Assembly: GCF_001244735.1 (NCBI RefSeq)
Contig: NZ_LN868937.1
Location: forward strand, 1,112,894-1,176,893
Source: Bacillus andreraoultii
GTDB taxonomy: Bacteria > Bacillota > Bacilli > Bacillales > Caldibacillaceae
DNA: 64,000 nucleotides
Reading direction: 5' to 3'
Part shown: piece by piece, positions 19,485 through 29,698 of the stretch
How the letters are laid out: the number at the start of each line of letters is the position of its first letter
Numbering within the stretch: position 1 is the first letter of the stretch
The notes under the pieces: generated by a model
The model's input: only the letters and a program-made list of their open reading frames with translations
Told to the model about the DNA's origin: nothing
Database searches by the model: none
Made by a program: the position numbers and the translations under genes

Positions 19485-20609
19485 TTAACCTTTAATAAAT
19501 TCCCATAAACGTTGAAAGGCATTTGCTTTTTGAAGAGTGCTAATCAGAACAGCGACAATCGGTCCAATAATCAACCCGGTGAATCCAAGTAACTGCAACC
19601 CGACAAAAATTGACATTAACGAAGCTAAAGGTGTAATTCCAATATTTGTAGAAACAATTTTCGGTTCCATGACTTGTCTTTGTACAAGTACGACAATGTA
19701 AAGAACAAGCAAGCCAATTCCTAAAGAGTAATTTTCCACAATAAATTCATAAATAATCCAAGGTACAAAAACAAGACCCGTTCCAAGGTATGGCAATAAA
19801 TCAATAATACCGATAATAAAAGCAAGTGCAACCGCATAATTCACACGTAAAATGAACAATCCAATTAAAACAATTACTGCTGTGATTGAGATTAGTGTCA
19901 CTTGGGCACGAATAAAACCGAAAAGTGCTTTTCTTAAGTCTACATACACTTTCATACTGCCTTGACGTATTGCAACAGGGACAAATTTTCGTGCAAGACT
20001 TTTTAGTCGATACCAATCTTTACTAATAAAAAAGGTAGCCAGTATTGTGAATATAAATACAGTTGCTGCGTTAGGAAACCAAGAGATGATAGCTGGGATT
20101 TTTGTTAAAATCATTTGAATTACATTCCCAAGTGATGATGCTATATTAGCACCTATATCATTAATATTACTAATGATGGTCTCTTGTTGTCCTTGATTCA
20201 AATTATTAAACAAACTTGTCATATCACGATAGAAAGGTAAAATGGTGTCTGTAATTAAGTGCTGTACATATAAAACAAAAACATTAATATTATCAGGCAT
20301 CGTTTTTGATAAGTATTCTGCGCCGGAAATGAGTTGGGATATAAGTAATGTAAGAATTCCTGCAAATAGTCCAAACATTAATATAAGAACAAGTAAAACT
20401 GCTAATGCTCTAGGAAGCTTTCCTTTTACATCTAAAAAATTCACGAGGGGGTTCATCATTAAGGCAATTATCCATGCAATGATGAACGGATAGGTTAAGC
20501 TAGATAAATAATATATTGAAAAAGCAAACAAAATGACAGATACCACAACAAAAAGGGCCCGAGTAATACGTTGTAAATAAATTTTATTCACTGATTGATC
20601 CTCCTGCAT
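19485..20609 (-). CDS. ytvI: AI-2E family transporter YtvI
   Basis: A 374-residue polytopic membrane protein with about seven or eight hydrophobic segments, of the AI-2E/PerM family. Recognisable family features are the central soluble stretch (about 100-165), FISKDWYRL, and the C-terminal LGFTGLIIGPIVAVLI motif. Some members export autoinducer-2 or act as ion antiporters; the substrate of YtvI is not known. It starts with ATG behind AGGAGGATCA and lies convergent to fxsA and divergent from citZ. Confidence 0.9.
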   Translation of the reverse strand: MQEDQSVNKIYLQRITRALFVVVSVILFAFSIYYLSSLTYPFIIAWIIALMMNPLVNFLDVKGKLPRALAVLLVLILMFGLFAGILTLLISQLISGAEYLSKTMPDNINVFVLYVQHLITDTILPFYRDMTSLFNNLNQGQQETIISNINDIGANIASSLGNVIQMILTKIPAIISWFPNAATVFIFTILATFFISKDWYRLKSLARKFVPVAIRQGSMKVYVDLRKALFGFIRAQVTLISITAVIVLIGLFILRVNYAVALAFIIGIIDLLPYLGTGLVFVPWIIYEFIVENYSLGIGLLVLYIVVLVQRQVMEPKIVSTNIGITPLASLMSIFVGLQLLGFTGLIIGPIVAVLISTLQKANAFQRLWEFIKG

Positions 20610-20935
20610 TCTGGATAAACCTAATCTTGAATGGTTTTACTTTATACAATAGTTTATCGCAAAGATGTTTTATCTTCCATATTAAATATGAGTATTCCTA
20701 ATAAATTTTCAATAAAGTAAGAATCTTATTCCCATAACCGATAATAAACGAAAACAATAAAAAATGTTTGTGAAAATAAATTTTATTATTTGAACTTTTT
20801 TCACATATTATACATAAAATAGAAAAAAATAAACTAAAACAGAAAAAGTATGACTTTTTATCTTTATCTATACAAATATTGTAAAAATGTTTTTGTGAAA
20901 AAATAAAATTTTGTTCACATTTTAGTCACAGCTAG

Positions 20936-20964
20936 TTCACAAACCGGTTATTATCAGTTATAAT
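20936..20964 (+). promoter_or_regulatory. citZ promoter (sigma-A) with phased TCACA motifs
   Basis: TTCACA (20936-20941), a 17-bp spacer and a perfect TATAAT (20959-20964) define a strong promoter, giving a leader of roughly 290 bases before citZ. TCACA recurs at 20915, 20926 and 20937, exactly 11 bp apart, the last within the -35 box. An inverted pair TGTGAA / TTCACA occupies 20894-20919. The rest of 20610-20935 is AT-rich with no gene. Confidence 0.75.
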
Positions 20965-21001
20965 AGCAATTAAAGTAGGAATTTATTAAAAAATATATTT
21001 T

Positions 21002-21015
21002 TGTAAGCATTTTCT
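21002..21015. promoter_or_regulatory. cre-like catabolite control site in the citZ leader
   Basis: TGTAAGCATTTTCT fits the CcpA cre consensus with few deviations and lies about 30 bp downstream of the predicted start of transcription, where CcpA would act as a roadblock. citZ is a known CcpA and CcpC target in B. subtilis; the site here is inferred from sequence. Confidence 0.6.
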
Positions 21016-21261
21016 TTTTCAAATCCCATCACTCTATAATAAAATAGAGGTAAGAAGCTTCTAATTACAATTTTTGGAATAAAGGGAACTATATTTATGA
21101 TTTTAAATTTGGAAAGGGTGAAAAATGCCGGAAATATAATTTTAATAGATTGATATGAATTGTTTCGAATAAAAGGGAAATTAATTGTTTTAAAAATAAT
21201 TATTTGCTAGGATATTATTACAATAATAATTTTAAAAATTCCAATTAAGGGGGAAATTGTT

Positions 21262-22377
21262 ATGACGGCTACAAAAGGGTTAGAAGGGGTAGTTGCAGCT
21301 AATTCTACAATCAGTTCTATAATTGATGATAAATTAACGTATGTAGGATATGATATTGATGATTTAGCTGAAAATTCTTCATTTGAAGAAGTTGTCTATT
21401 TACTTTGGCATCGCCGCTTACCAAATACGGTAGAATTAGAAGATTTAAGAATTCAACTTGCTAATCATGCAGCAATTCCAAATGAAGTTATTGACCACCT
21501 AAAATCATACCCGATTACTCAAGTTCATCCAATGGCTGCATTACGCTCTGCTGTCTCATACATAGGTTTATTTGATGAGGAAGCAGATGTACAAACAAGT
21601 GATGCGAACTATCGAAAAGCAATACGTATACAGGCGAAAATTCCGACAATTGTGGCAGCGTTTTCGAGAATTCGTAAAGGCTTGGAACCAATTGAACCAC
21701 GTAAAGATTTAGGTCTCGCAGCTAATTTCTTATACATGTTGACTGGTAATGAGCCAGATGCTATTGCGATTGAAGCATTTGATAAAGCACTTGTTCTTCA
21801 TGCAGATCATGAATTGAATGCGTCAACATTTACTGCACGTGTCTGTGTGGCAACGCTATCTGACATTTACTCTGGAATTACTGCTGCAATTGGCGCATTA
21901 AAAGGTCCTTTACATGGTGGCGCTAATGAACAAGTAATGAAGATGTTAACGGAAATTGGCTCTGTTGAAAATATTGAGCCATACATCCGCAAAAAGCTTG
22001 ATAATAAAGAAAAAATTATGGGCTTTGGGCATCGTGTATACCGCAATGGAGATCCACGTGCAAAACACTTAAAATTAATGTCTGAAAAACTAACAAAATT
22101 AACAGGAAAATCAAAATGGTATGATATGTCTGTTAAAATTGAAGAAATCGTTACATCTGAAAAGAATCTTCCTGCAAATGTAGATTTCTATTCTGCATCT
22201 GTATATGATAGTTTAGAAATTGATCATGATTTATTTACGTTAATCTTTGCAGTAAGCCGTGCTTCTGGATGGATTGCTCATATTCTAGAACAATATGATA
22301 ACAATCGTCTCATCCGTCCACGTGCAGAATATGTTGGACCTACAAAACAAGTTTATGTACCATTGGAAGATAGATAA
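21262..22377 (+). CDS. citZ: Citrate synthase
   Basis: A 371-residue type II-like Gram-positive citrate synthase that condenses oxaloacetate and acetyl-CoA at the entry of the TCA cycle. Catalytic regions are visible: GPLHGGANEQ (first histidine), FGHRVYRNGDPRAK (second histidine) and ANVDFYSASVY (aspartate). The ATG has AAGGGGG upstream. It heads the citZ-icd-mdh block; a hairpin around ATTCTCT / AGAGAAT lies between citZ and icd but lacks a T-run, so read-through to icd is likely. Confidence 0.97.
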   Translation: MTATKGLEGVVAANSTISSIIDDKLTYVGYDIDDLAENSSFEEVVYLLWHRRLPNTVELEDLRIQLANHAAIPNEVIDHLKSYPITQVHPMAALRSAVSYIGLFDEEADVQTSDANYRKAIRIQAKIPTIVAAFSRIRKGLEPIEPRKDLGLAANFLYMLTGNEPDAIAIEAFDKALVLHADHELNASTFTARVCVATLSDIYSGITAAIGALKGPLHGGANEQVMKMLTEIGSVENIEPYIRKKLDNKEKIMGFGHRVYRNGDPRAKHLKLMSEKLTKLTGKSKWYDMSVKIEEIVTSEKNLPANVDFYSASVYDSLEIDHDLFTLIFAVSRASGWIAHILEQYDNNRLIRPRAEYVGPTKQVYVPLEDR

Positions 22378-22487
22378 TAAAACTGTTTATCTATTCTCTT
22401 AAATAGAGAATTTATTAACTAGATAGATAAAAAGGTTAGGAGGAGTCATTCTTCTAGCCTTTAAACATGAAATTGGAGGGAATTTAC

Positions 22488-23756
22488 ATGACTCAAGGAG
22501 AAAAAATTACGGTTCAAAATGGGGTATTAAGCGTACCTAATAATCCAATTATACCTTTTATTGAAGGGGATGGAACTGGGCCGGATATTTGGGCTTCTGC
22601 ATCACGTGTATTAGACGCAGCTGTAGATAAAGCTTACAACGGTGAAAGAAAAATTGTTTGGAAAGAAGTTTACGCTGGAGAAAAGGCTTTTAATAAAACA
22701 GGTGAATGGCTACCACAAGAAACATTAGATGTAATCCGTGAGAATATTATTGCAATTAAAGGACCTTTAACAACACCAATTGGCGGTGGAATTCGTTCTC
22801 TAAACGTTGCCCTACGTCAAGAATTAGATTTATTTGTATGTTTACGTCCTGTACGTTGGTTTGAAGGTGTACCTTCACCAGTAAAACGTCCAGAAGATTG
22901 TGATATGGTTATTTTCCGTGAAAACACAGAAGATATTTATGCTGGAATCGAGTATCAAGAAGGAACACCAGAAGTGAAGAAACTCATTGAATTTTTACAA
23001 AATGAAATGAGTGTGAATAAAATTCGCTTCCCAGAAACATCTGGTATTGGTATTAAACCTGTTTCTAAAGAAGGTACAGAGCGTCTAGTTCGTTCTGCAA
23101 TTAACTATGCACTTAAAGAAGGACGTAAATCTGTTACGCTTGTACATAAAGGAAATATTATGAAATTTACTGAGGGCGCATTTAAAAACTGGGGTTATGA
23201 ATTAGCTGAAGAAGAATTTGGTGACCAAGTTTTCACATGGGCTGAGTATGACCGCATTAAAGATGCTGAAGGTGTAGAAGCAGCTAACCGTGCTCAAGCA
23301 GATGCTGAAGCTCAAGGGAAGATTATTGTTAAAGATGCTATTGCTGATATTTTCCTACAACAAATTTTAACACGTCCTCGTGAATTCGATGTTGTAGCAA
23401 CGATGAACTTAAATGGGGACTATATTTCTGATGCGTTGGCAGCACAAGTTGGTGGAATTGGAATCGCACCAGGCGCGAATATCAATTATGAAACTGGCCA
23501 TGCAATTTTTGAAGCAACACATGGTACGGCACCAAAATATGCTGGACTTGATAAAGTGAACCCTTCTTCTGTTATTTTATCGGGTGTATTAATGCTTGAA
23601 CATTTAGGTTGGAAAGAAGCAGCTGATTTAATTACAAAATCAATGGAAAAAACAATCGCATCAAAAGTAGTTACTTATGATTTTGCTCGATTAATGGATG
23701 GTGCAACAGAGGTAAAATGTTCTGAATTTGGAACGAAATTGATTGAAAATATGTAA
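22488..23756 (+). CDS. icd: Isocitrate dehydrogenase (NADP-dependent)
   Basis: A 422-residue enzyme of the long bacterial NADP-isocitrate dehydrogenase type, producing 2-oxoglutarate. It carries the substrate serine loop [29 protein letters not shown], the active-site [13 protein letters not shown] and [17 protein letters not shown]. The frame opens seven codons earlier, but ATG 22488 has GGAGG eight bases upstream and gives MTQGEKITV as in relatives. It ends at a strong inverted repeat. Confidence 0.97.
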   Translation: MTQGEKITVQNGVLSVPNNPIIPFIEGDGTGPDIWASASRVLDAAVDKAYNGERKIVWKEVYAGEKAFNKTGEWLPQETLDVIRENIIAIKGPLTTPIGGGIRSLNVALRQELDLFVCLRPVRWFEGVPSPVKRPEDCDMVIFRENTEDIYAGIEYQEGTPEVKKLIEFLQNEMSVNKIRFPETSGIGIKPVSKEGTERLVRSAINYALKEGRKSVTLVHKGNIMKFTEGAFKNWGYELAEEEFGDQVFTWAEYDRIKDAEGVEAANRAQADAEAQGKIIVKDAIADIFLQQILTRPREFDVVATMNLNGDYISDALAAQVGGIGIAPGANINYETGHAIFEATHGTAPKYAGLDKVNPSSVILSGVLMLEHLGWKEAADLITKSMEKTIASKVVTYDFARLMDGATEVKCSEFGTKLIENM

Positions 23757-23776
23757 TAAAGAATAGATGTAAAATG

Positions 23777-23812
23777 ATCAATGGGAGAGTAATACTTACT
23801 TCTCCCATTGAT
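23777..23812. terminator. Hairpin after icd
   Basis: Perfect 12-bp arms ATCAATGGGAGA / TCTCCCATTGAT with an internal GTAA / TTAC extension. No long T-run follows, so it may be a partial terminator or an mRNA 3'-end stabiliser before mdh. Confidence 0.65.
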
Positions 23813-23918
23813 TATATATAGAAACATAAAGTTATAGGTGGGGGCCTGTTAATTAACTTTTTTGTCTCTTTAGGTTAAATGTAGTGATGATTTTCACACG
23901 AATAAAGGGGGATATTAT

Positions 23919-24854
23919 ATGTTAAAACGTAAAAAAATATCAGTGATCGGTGCGGGATTTACGGGTGCAACAACAGCATTATTTATTGCACAAAAGGAAC
24001 TTGGTGATGTAGTTCTTGTAGACATTCAACCACTGGAAAATCCAACAAAAGGAAAGGCTTTAGATATGTTGGAAGCAAGTCCTGTCCAAGGGTTTGATGC
24101 AAATATAATTGGCACTTCAAATTATGAAGATACGAAAGACTCAGATATTGTTGTAATTACTGCTGGTATTGCTCGTAAACCAGGCATGAGTCGTGATGAC
24201 CTCGTTCAAACAAATCAAAAAATCATGAAGATCGTTACACATGAAATTGCTAGATATTCCCCACATTGTACAATCATTGTTTTGACAAATCCAGTAGATG
24301 CTATGACATATACCGTTTTTAAGGAGTCAGGTTTTCCAAAAAACCGTGTCATAGGACAATCCGGTGTATTAGATACTGCCCGCTTCCGTACATTTATTGC
24401 ACAAGAGCTCAATGTTTCTGTTAAGGATGTTACCGGATTTGTCCTAGGTGGCCATGGGGATGATATGGTTCCACTCGTACGATATTCCTATGCTGGCGGT
24501 ATTCCTCTGGAAAAATTACTACCTAAAGAGCGCCTTGATGAAATTGTTGCTAGAACTCGGACTGGTGGGGGAGAGATTGTAAATTTATTAGGAAATGGTA
24601 GTGCATATTACGCACCAGCTGCTTCCCTAACACAAATGGTCGAAGCAATTATTAAAGATCAACGGCGTATTTTACCAGCCATTGCTTATTTAGAAGGTGA
24701 GTATGGATTTGATGGAATATATTTAGGGGTGCCAACAATACTTGGTGCTAATGGAATTGAAAAAGTAATCGAACTTGATTTAACCGAGGAAGAAAAAGCA
24801 GCTTTAAATAAATCCGCGGAATCTGTTAAAAATGTGTTAAGTGTTCTCGTTTAA
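23919..24854 (+). CDS. mdh: Malate dehydrogenase
   Basis: A 311-residue LDH-like malate dehydrogenase that oxidises malate to oxaloacetate with NAD. The Rossmann fold begins with [14 protein letters not shown] and uses an aspartate (VLVDI) to select NAD. Active-site features include [11 protein letters not shown] (substrate arginine in the mobile loop), [10 protein letters not shown] and the catalytic histidine in GGHGDDMVP. The ATG follows AAAGGGGGATA. It closes the TCA block and has its own terminator. Confidence 0.97.
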   Translation: MLKRKKISVIGAGFTGATTALFIAQKELGDVVLVDIQPLENPTKGKALDMLEASPVQGFDANIIGTSNYEDTKDSDIVVITAGIARKPGMSRDDLVQTNQKIMKIVTHEIARYSPHCTIIVLTNPVDAMTYTVFKESGFPKNRVIGQSGVLDTARFRTFIAQELNVSVKDVTGFVLGGHGDDMVPLVRYSYAGGIPLEKLLPKERLDEIVARTRTGGGEIVNLLGNGSAYYAPAASLTQMVEAIIKDQRRILPAIAYLEGEYGFDGIYLGVPTILGANGIEKVIELDLTEEEKAALNKSAESVKNVLSVLV

Positions 24855-24911
24855 TTTTATGAAGTAGAAAGTCCGCTGTGGAGTGGAAAGTTTAGTTCTC
24901 TCAAAGAAAAT

Positions 24912-24947
24912 GGGGTATCTGTTTTTATCAAACAGTACCTCTTTTTT
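24912..24947 (+). terminator. Terminator after mdh
   Basis: GGGGTATCTGTTT pairs with AAACAGTACCTC (one bulge) and is followed by TTTTTT. Confidence 0.85.
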
Positions 24948-25134
24948 ATAATATCCCCCTTATTGAGATAAAAGATGAAAGTACTGAATGATTGTCTAAT
25001 AATTGTTATAATAGTTCTATAAGTTTGGAATTTTAATATTATCCTATAATAGGCGCGTCATTATACCTAGTTCCAGCTTTTTTTAAGCAAAAAACAAAAT
25101 AATTTCTGTACCAATTCTTTGGAGGGCTATGATA

Positions 25135-25842
25135 GTGAGTGAGAAAATTTTAGTTGTTGATGATGAGCAATCGATTGTAACTTTACTACAATATAATTTA
25201 CAGCAAGCAGGATATGATGTTATTACAGCTTTTGATGGAAAAGAAGGGTTAAATAAAGCAAAGGCAGAATCACCAGCACTCATCATTCTTGATTTAATGT
25301 TACCGAAAATGGATGGAATGGATGTCTGTAAAGAATTAAGGAAAGAGCAAATGCATATTCCAATACTGATGTTAACGGCAAAAGATGATGAAATTGATAA
25401 AATATTAGGGCTCGAATTAGGAGCAGACGATTATATGACGAAACCTTTTAGTCCAAGAGAGGTTGTTGCTCGAGTGAAGGCAATCCTCCGAAGAACTCGA
25501 ATGTTTACACAAGTGGAAACAGTACATGATACAGACAAAATTATTGTTGGTCCATTAGAAATCTTACCAGAACAATACGAGGTATACTTAAATGGGGAAC
25601 GATTGGAGTTCACTCCGAAAGAATTCGAATTACTCCTTTACTTAACGAAAAATAAGGGGCGTGTTTTATCACGGGATCAACTACTAAACGCAGTATGGAA
25701 TTATGACTTTGTTGGAGACTCACGAATTGTTGATGTCCACATTAGTCATCTTCGCGAAAAAATAGAGGAAAACTCTAAGAAACCACAGTACATAAAGACA
25801 ATTCGTGGCCTTGGATATAAGTTTGAGGAGCCCAAAGGATGA
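25135..25842 (+). CDS. phoP: Phosphate response regulator PhoP
   Basis: A 235-residue OmpR-type response regulator. The receiver domain (about 1-120) has the acidic pair D9/D10, the phosphoacceptor D53 (ILDLMLP), the threonine in MLTAKDD and the lysine in MTKPFSP; the C-terminal winged helix (about 135-235) ends with IRGLGYKFEE. It controls the Pho regulon in Bacillus. The frame begins with ATG at 25129, but GGAGG is only three bases before that codon, whereas it is nine before GTG 25135, so I use GTG. Its last four bases overlap phoR. Confidence 0.95.
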   Translation: MSEKILVVDDEQSIVTLLQYNLQQAGYDVITAFDGKEGLNKAKAESPALIILDLMLPKMDGMDVCKELRKEQMHIPILMLTAKDDEIDKILGLELGADDYMTKPFSPREVVARVKAILRRTRMFTQVETVHDTDKIIVGPLEILPEQYEVYLNGERLEFTPKEFELLLYLTKNKGRVLSRDQLLNAVWNYDFVGDSRIVDVHISHLREKIEENSKKPQYIKTIRGLGYKFEEPKG

Positions 25843-27641
25843 AAGAGTTACGTTATAAAATGATTTTTGCACTGATCCTCCTACTTATTTCAGTATTTAT
25901 CGGATTAGGTTTGTTACTCGGTCAACTTTTTAAAACATCGTATTTAAATTCTTTCCAAGAGCAAATGAAACAAGAAGGGGTATTAATTGCTAAACAAATT
26001 GAAGATCAAGGTGGCGTTCATACTGTCAATAACGAAAGAATTGAGCATACACAAGAAGTTTTAAAATCTAGAATTACGATTGTTGACAGTGCAGGAAACA
26101 TATTATTTGACTCGAATAAGTATGGTGGAAATTATAAAAATCATAATAAAGAAATAAAGAGTATTATTCATGAAATAAATAAAGAAAAAACAGGGACAAA
26201 ACATATTGAAAATGGATATAATATATTTTATTTTTGGTCAACTATTGAAATCAGTGATGAATTAGATGGAATTGTTATACTATCTTCTGAAGCAAATGAA
26301 TTAATGATTTCATACAAACAATTATGGTTATTATTGTCTCTCATACTCGGAGGCTCTTTTATCGTCATTCTCATAATTGGTTCAAAAATAACAACGAATT
26401 TTACAAAACCAGTTGAATCAGCAACAAGAACAGCGATTGAACTTGCGAAAGGGAATTATCATGCCCGTGCACATGAAGATCAATATAATGAGTTTAGTAC
26501 GTTAAATACTTCAATAAATATATTGGCAAGAAATCTTCAAAAGATTACAAAAGAGCAAGAAATGCAAAAAGACCGTTTACAGGCAGTAATTGAAAATATA
26601 GGAATGCCATTAATTTTGATTGATGCGAAAGGTCGGATTACACTTATCAACCAAATGTTTAATGAAATGTTTCATGTCGCTTCACAAGATATTATTGGAA
26701 AGACATATTTAGACGTTATTGAATATGAAATTGTTAATGAAACTATCGAAACGATTTTTATGACAGAACAAAAGATAAGAAAACAAATTACAATACCAAT
26801 GAATATTCAAATGAAAGACTTTGAGGTTTACGGTGCGCCGATTATAAGTCTAGCGAATGAATGGAAAGGAATTGTTCTCGCTTTTCACGATATAACAGAA
26901 ATTAAAAAATTAGAAAAAATACGGAAAGATTTCGTTGCAAATGTTTCACATGAATTAAAGACACCGATAACTTCTATTAAAGGTTTTACAGAAACATTAT
27001 TAGATGGCGCTTTGCATGATCAACAAGCTTTAGAATCTTTCTTAAATATTATTTTGAAAGAAAGTAATCGGCTACAATCACTCGTTTACGACTTACTTGA
27101 GTTATCGAAAATTGAAAGTGATAATTTACACTTGAATATTAAAGAAGTACAAATATGTAAAGTTATTCTTGATATTGTCGATTCATTAAAAAAGCGTGCG
27201 AAAGAAAAGAATATTGATATACAAATAGATCCGAATAACCGAAATCAAATCATTGAAGGAGATCTTTTGCGAATCCAACAAATTTTTATTAATTTAATAT
27301 CCAATGCCTTATCATACACATTACCGGGCGGGAATATTTATATTGATATTAGGGATGAACAAGACTATGTCACAATATCCATTCGAGATACAGGTATTGG
27401 AATTGAAACTGAAGAGATTCCACGTGTTTTTGAACGGTTTTATCGGGTTGACAAAGCAAGAAGTAGAAACTCTGGCGGTACAGGTCTCGGATTAGCAATT
27501 GTCAAGCATTCTGTTGAAGCACATCACGGGGAAATACGAGTAGATAGTGAAGTAGGAAGAGGTTCTAATTTTATAGTAAAGTTACCGAAAAAACTTTCTA
27601 CTAATTTAAATGAATACAATTCAACTTCATCTAAACAATAG
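25839..27641 (+). CDS. phoR: Phosphate sensor histidine kinase PhoR
   Basis: A 600-residue membrane kinase. TM1 (about 8-30) and TM2 (about 163-184) flank an extracytoplasmic sensor domain; HAMP (about 185-237), PAS (about 245-345), HisKA with the phosphorylated H371 in VSHELKTPITSIKG, and a HATPase domain with NLISNALSY, DTGIGIE and GGTGLGLAI follow. It phosphorylates PhoP; in B. subtilis the input is linked to wall teichoic acid metabolism under phosphate limitation. Translation is coupled to phoP by an ATGA overlap. The last 15 residues are a polar tail rich in N, S and T. Confidence 0.95.
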   Translation: MKELRYKMIFALILLLISVFIGLGLLLGQLFKTSYLNSFQEQMKQEGVLIAKQIEDQGGVHTVNNERIEHTQEVLKSRITIVDSAGNILFDSNKYGGNYKNHNKEIKSIIHEINKEKTGTKHIENGYNIFYFWSTIEISDELDGIVILSSEANELMISYKQLWLLLSLILGGSFIVILIIGSKITTNFTKPVESATRTAIELAKGNYHARAHEDQYNEFSTLNTSINILARNLQKITKEQEMQKDRLQAVIENIGMPLILIDAKGRITLINQMFNEMFHVASQDIIGKTYLDVIEYEIVNETIETIFMTEQKIRKQITIPMNIQMKDFEVYGAPIISLANEWKGIVLAFHDITEIKKLEKIRKDFVANVSHELKTPITSIKGFTETLLDGALHDQQALESFLNIILKESNRLQSLVYDLLELSKIESDNLHLNIKEVQICKVILDIVDSLKKRAKEKNIDIQIDPNNRNQIIEGDLLRIQQIFINLISNALSYTLPGGNIYIDIRDEQDYVTISIRDTGIGIETEEIPRVFERFYRVDKARSRNSGGTGLGLAIVKHSVEAHHGEIRVDSEVGRGSNFIVKLPKKLSTNLNEYNSTSSKQ

Positions 27642-27768
27642 GTTGTCCGTTAAGGGACGATTACGTTTTAGCGAATGACAAGAAAGGATAAGTATCACTT
27701 TATCTTTCTGAAACTTATTGTCCTTATTACCGTATATATTAGAAAGAGAAAATGGAGAGGGAGATTGG

Positions 27769-28779
27769 ATGGTAAACCTTAAGCAGATATACTCAGTGTT
27801 AGGAATCGTTTTAGGGATTTTATTACTCATTTTAGTAGGATTTACATCTTGGTATACAGTAGATGAATCTGAACAAGCTGTTATATTAACTTTTGGTAAA
27901 GCAGAAGAGACTGTAACCGAGCCAGGTCTGAAGTTTAAGTTACCTTGGCCAATACAAATGGTAGAGAAACTATCAAAAGAAACGTATAGTTTACAATTTG
28001 GTTATAAAGAAAAAGATAGAAAATTAGAGTCTGAAAATCAAAATGATACGAAAATGATTACTGGAGACGAAAATATCGTTCTTGCGGATTTAGTCGTTCA
28101 ATGGAAAATAACTGATCCAGTAAAATTTTTATTTAATGCAGAGAAACCAGACGAAATTTTATATGATGCAACAAGTGCATCTTTACGCAGCATTATCGGA
28201 AGTACAAAAATTGATGATGCCTTAACTTCTGGACGTTCAGATATTGAAGCACATGTACGAGAAAGCTTAGCAGAACTAGTTGCTAGATATGATATTGGTG
28301 TAACCGTTTTAGCTGTAAAATTACAAGATGTTGAATTACCAAATGATGAAGTTCGTTCTGCGTTTACAAACGTAACTGATGCTAGAGAAACGATGAATAC
28401 GAAAATTAACGAAGCACAAAAATACCGTAATCAAAAAGTGAATGAAGCTGAAGGGGAAGTAGCAGCAATCATGTCCCGAGCAAAGGGAGAAAAAGCAGCT
28501 CGTATTGAAGAGGCACGTGGGAATGTTGCCGTCTTTAATAGTTTATATAAACAATATAAAAATAGCCCTGAAGTTACGCGAGAACGGTTAACAATTGAAA
28601 CAATTGAACAAGTATTGCCGAATGCTCAAATTTATATTATGAACGATAATGGTGAAACATTAAAATATTTACCGCTCACCCCGTTAGAGAAGACGCAACA
28701 GAAGTCAGCAGAGGAACAAAAATCTACAGAGGAACAGAAGGGATCAAAGGTAAAGGAAGGAAGTGAAAAGAATGAGTAA
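27769..28779 (+). CDS. hflK: FtsH protease modulator HflK (SPFH/band 7)
   Basis: A 336-residue SPFH protein. One TM helix (about 8-28) is followed by the band 7 domain (about 30-200), with DESEQAVILTFGKAEE and the HflK-like VVQWKITDP and LRSIIG, and then by a coiled coil rich in EAxxxRNxxVNEAEGE. In E. coli HflK and HflC form a cage around FtsH that modulates membrane protein degradation. The C-terminus carries near-repeats of K-S-A/T-E-E-Q-K. The upstream-most start (27718) has no SD, whereas ATG 27769 follows GGGAG. It overlaps hflC by eight bases. Confidence 0.9.
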   Translation: MVNLKQIYSVLGIVLGILLLILVGFTSWYTVDESEQAVILTFGKAEETVTEPGLKFKLPWPIQMVEKLSKETYSLQFGYKEKDRKLESENQNDTKMITGDENIVLADLVVQWKITDPVKFLFNAEKPDEILYDATSASLRSIIGSTKIDDALTSGRSDIEAHVRESLAELVARYDIGVTVLAVKLQDVELPNDEVRSAFTNVTDARETMNTKINEAQKYRNQKVNEAEGEVAAIMSRAKGEKAARIEEARGNVAVFNSLYKQYKNSPEVTRERLTIETIEQVLPNAQIYIMNDNGETLKYLPLTPLEKTQQKSAEEQKSTEEQKGSKVKEGSEKNE

Positions 28780-29698
28780 TGTAGTTGACATGGAACAAAG
28801 ACGCAATGATTTTCCATTCCGTAAATGGATTAAGACAGGGATATTTCTATTTCTCATTGCACTCCTTCTTTTCATACTTTTAACGAACATGTTTATCGTA
28901 AAAGAAGGTGAGTATAAAATCGTTCGGCAATTCGGGGAAATAAAAAGAGTTATTCAAGAACCTGGAATTAATTATAAACTTCCTTTTATCCAGACGGTAA
29001 CAACACTACCGAAATACCAAATGACATTAGATGTTGAACAGTCAGAAATTAATACGAAAGATAAAAAACGAATGATTATTGATAATTATGCAATTTGGCG
29101 AATTGATGATCCAGAAGACTTGATTATTAATGCGCGGACCGTAGAAAGTGCTGAGGCGAGAATGGAGGAGTTTGTCTATGCTGTCGTCCGGTCTGAACTA
29201 GGTCGACTCAATTATGATGAAATAATAAATGATGAAAACTCATCCAGAGGTAGCTTGAACGATCGGGTTACCGAACAAGTAAATGAATTATTAAATCATG
29301 ATAAATACGGGATAAAAGTCATTGATGTAAGGATTAAGCGAACTGATTTACCTGCTGAAAACGAGCAATCGGTATATACACGAATGATTAGTGAACGGGA
29401 ATCGACTGCCCAAGATTATTTATCTCAAGGTGATGCGAAGAAAAACGAAATAATGGCAGAAACAGATCGGGAAGTAAAAGAAATGGTTTCAAAAGCACAA
29501 GCAGACGCTGAAGTCATTCGTGCTGAAGGGGAAGGAGAGGCTGCAAAAATATACAATGAAGCTTTTTCTAAAGACCCAGATTTTTATAGTCTATACAGAA
29601 CATTAGAATCTTATAAGAAGACAATTAATGATGAAACGGTCATTATTTTACCATCCAATTCACCTTATGCAAAATTATTACAAGGGTATGTGAAGTAA
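28772..29698 (+). CDS. hflC: FtsH protease modulator HflC (SPFH/band 7)
   Basis: A 308-residue partner of HflK with one N-terminal TM helix (about 21-43), a band 7 domain starting with VKEGEYKIVRQFGEI and containing YAIWRIDDPEDLI, and a C-terminal helical region with AQADAEVIRAEGEGEAAKI. The order TM, SPFH, coiled coil and the final SPYAKLL fit HflC. ATG 28772 lies inside the end of hflK; a GTG nine bases earlier is closer to AAGGAAGG and is an alternative. The pair interrupts the usual phoR-polA adjacency. Confidence 0.9.
   Translation: MSNVVDMEQRRNDFPFRKWIKTGIFLFLIALLLFILLTNMFIVKEGEYKIVRQFGEIKRVIQEPGINYKLPFIQTVTTLPKYQMTLDVEQSEINTKDKKRMIIDNYAIWRIDDPEDLIINARTVESAEARMEEFVYAVVRSELGRLNYDEIINDENSSRGSLNDRVTEQVNELLNHDKYGIKVIDVRIKRTDLPAENEQSVYTRMISERESTAQDYLSQGDAKKNEIMAETDREVKEMVSKAQADAEVIRAEGEGEAAKIYNEAFSKDPDFYSLYRTLESYKKTINDETVIILPSNSPYAKLLQGYVK

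Noticed and set aside
20242-20493. Antisense frame within ytvI
   Set aside because: Shadow of the ytvI coding sequence without an SD.
23777-23812. Attachment site or MITE end at the icd-mdh inverted repeat
   Set aside because: No flanking duplication or element body; hairpin position and size fit an mRNA 3'-end or terminator.
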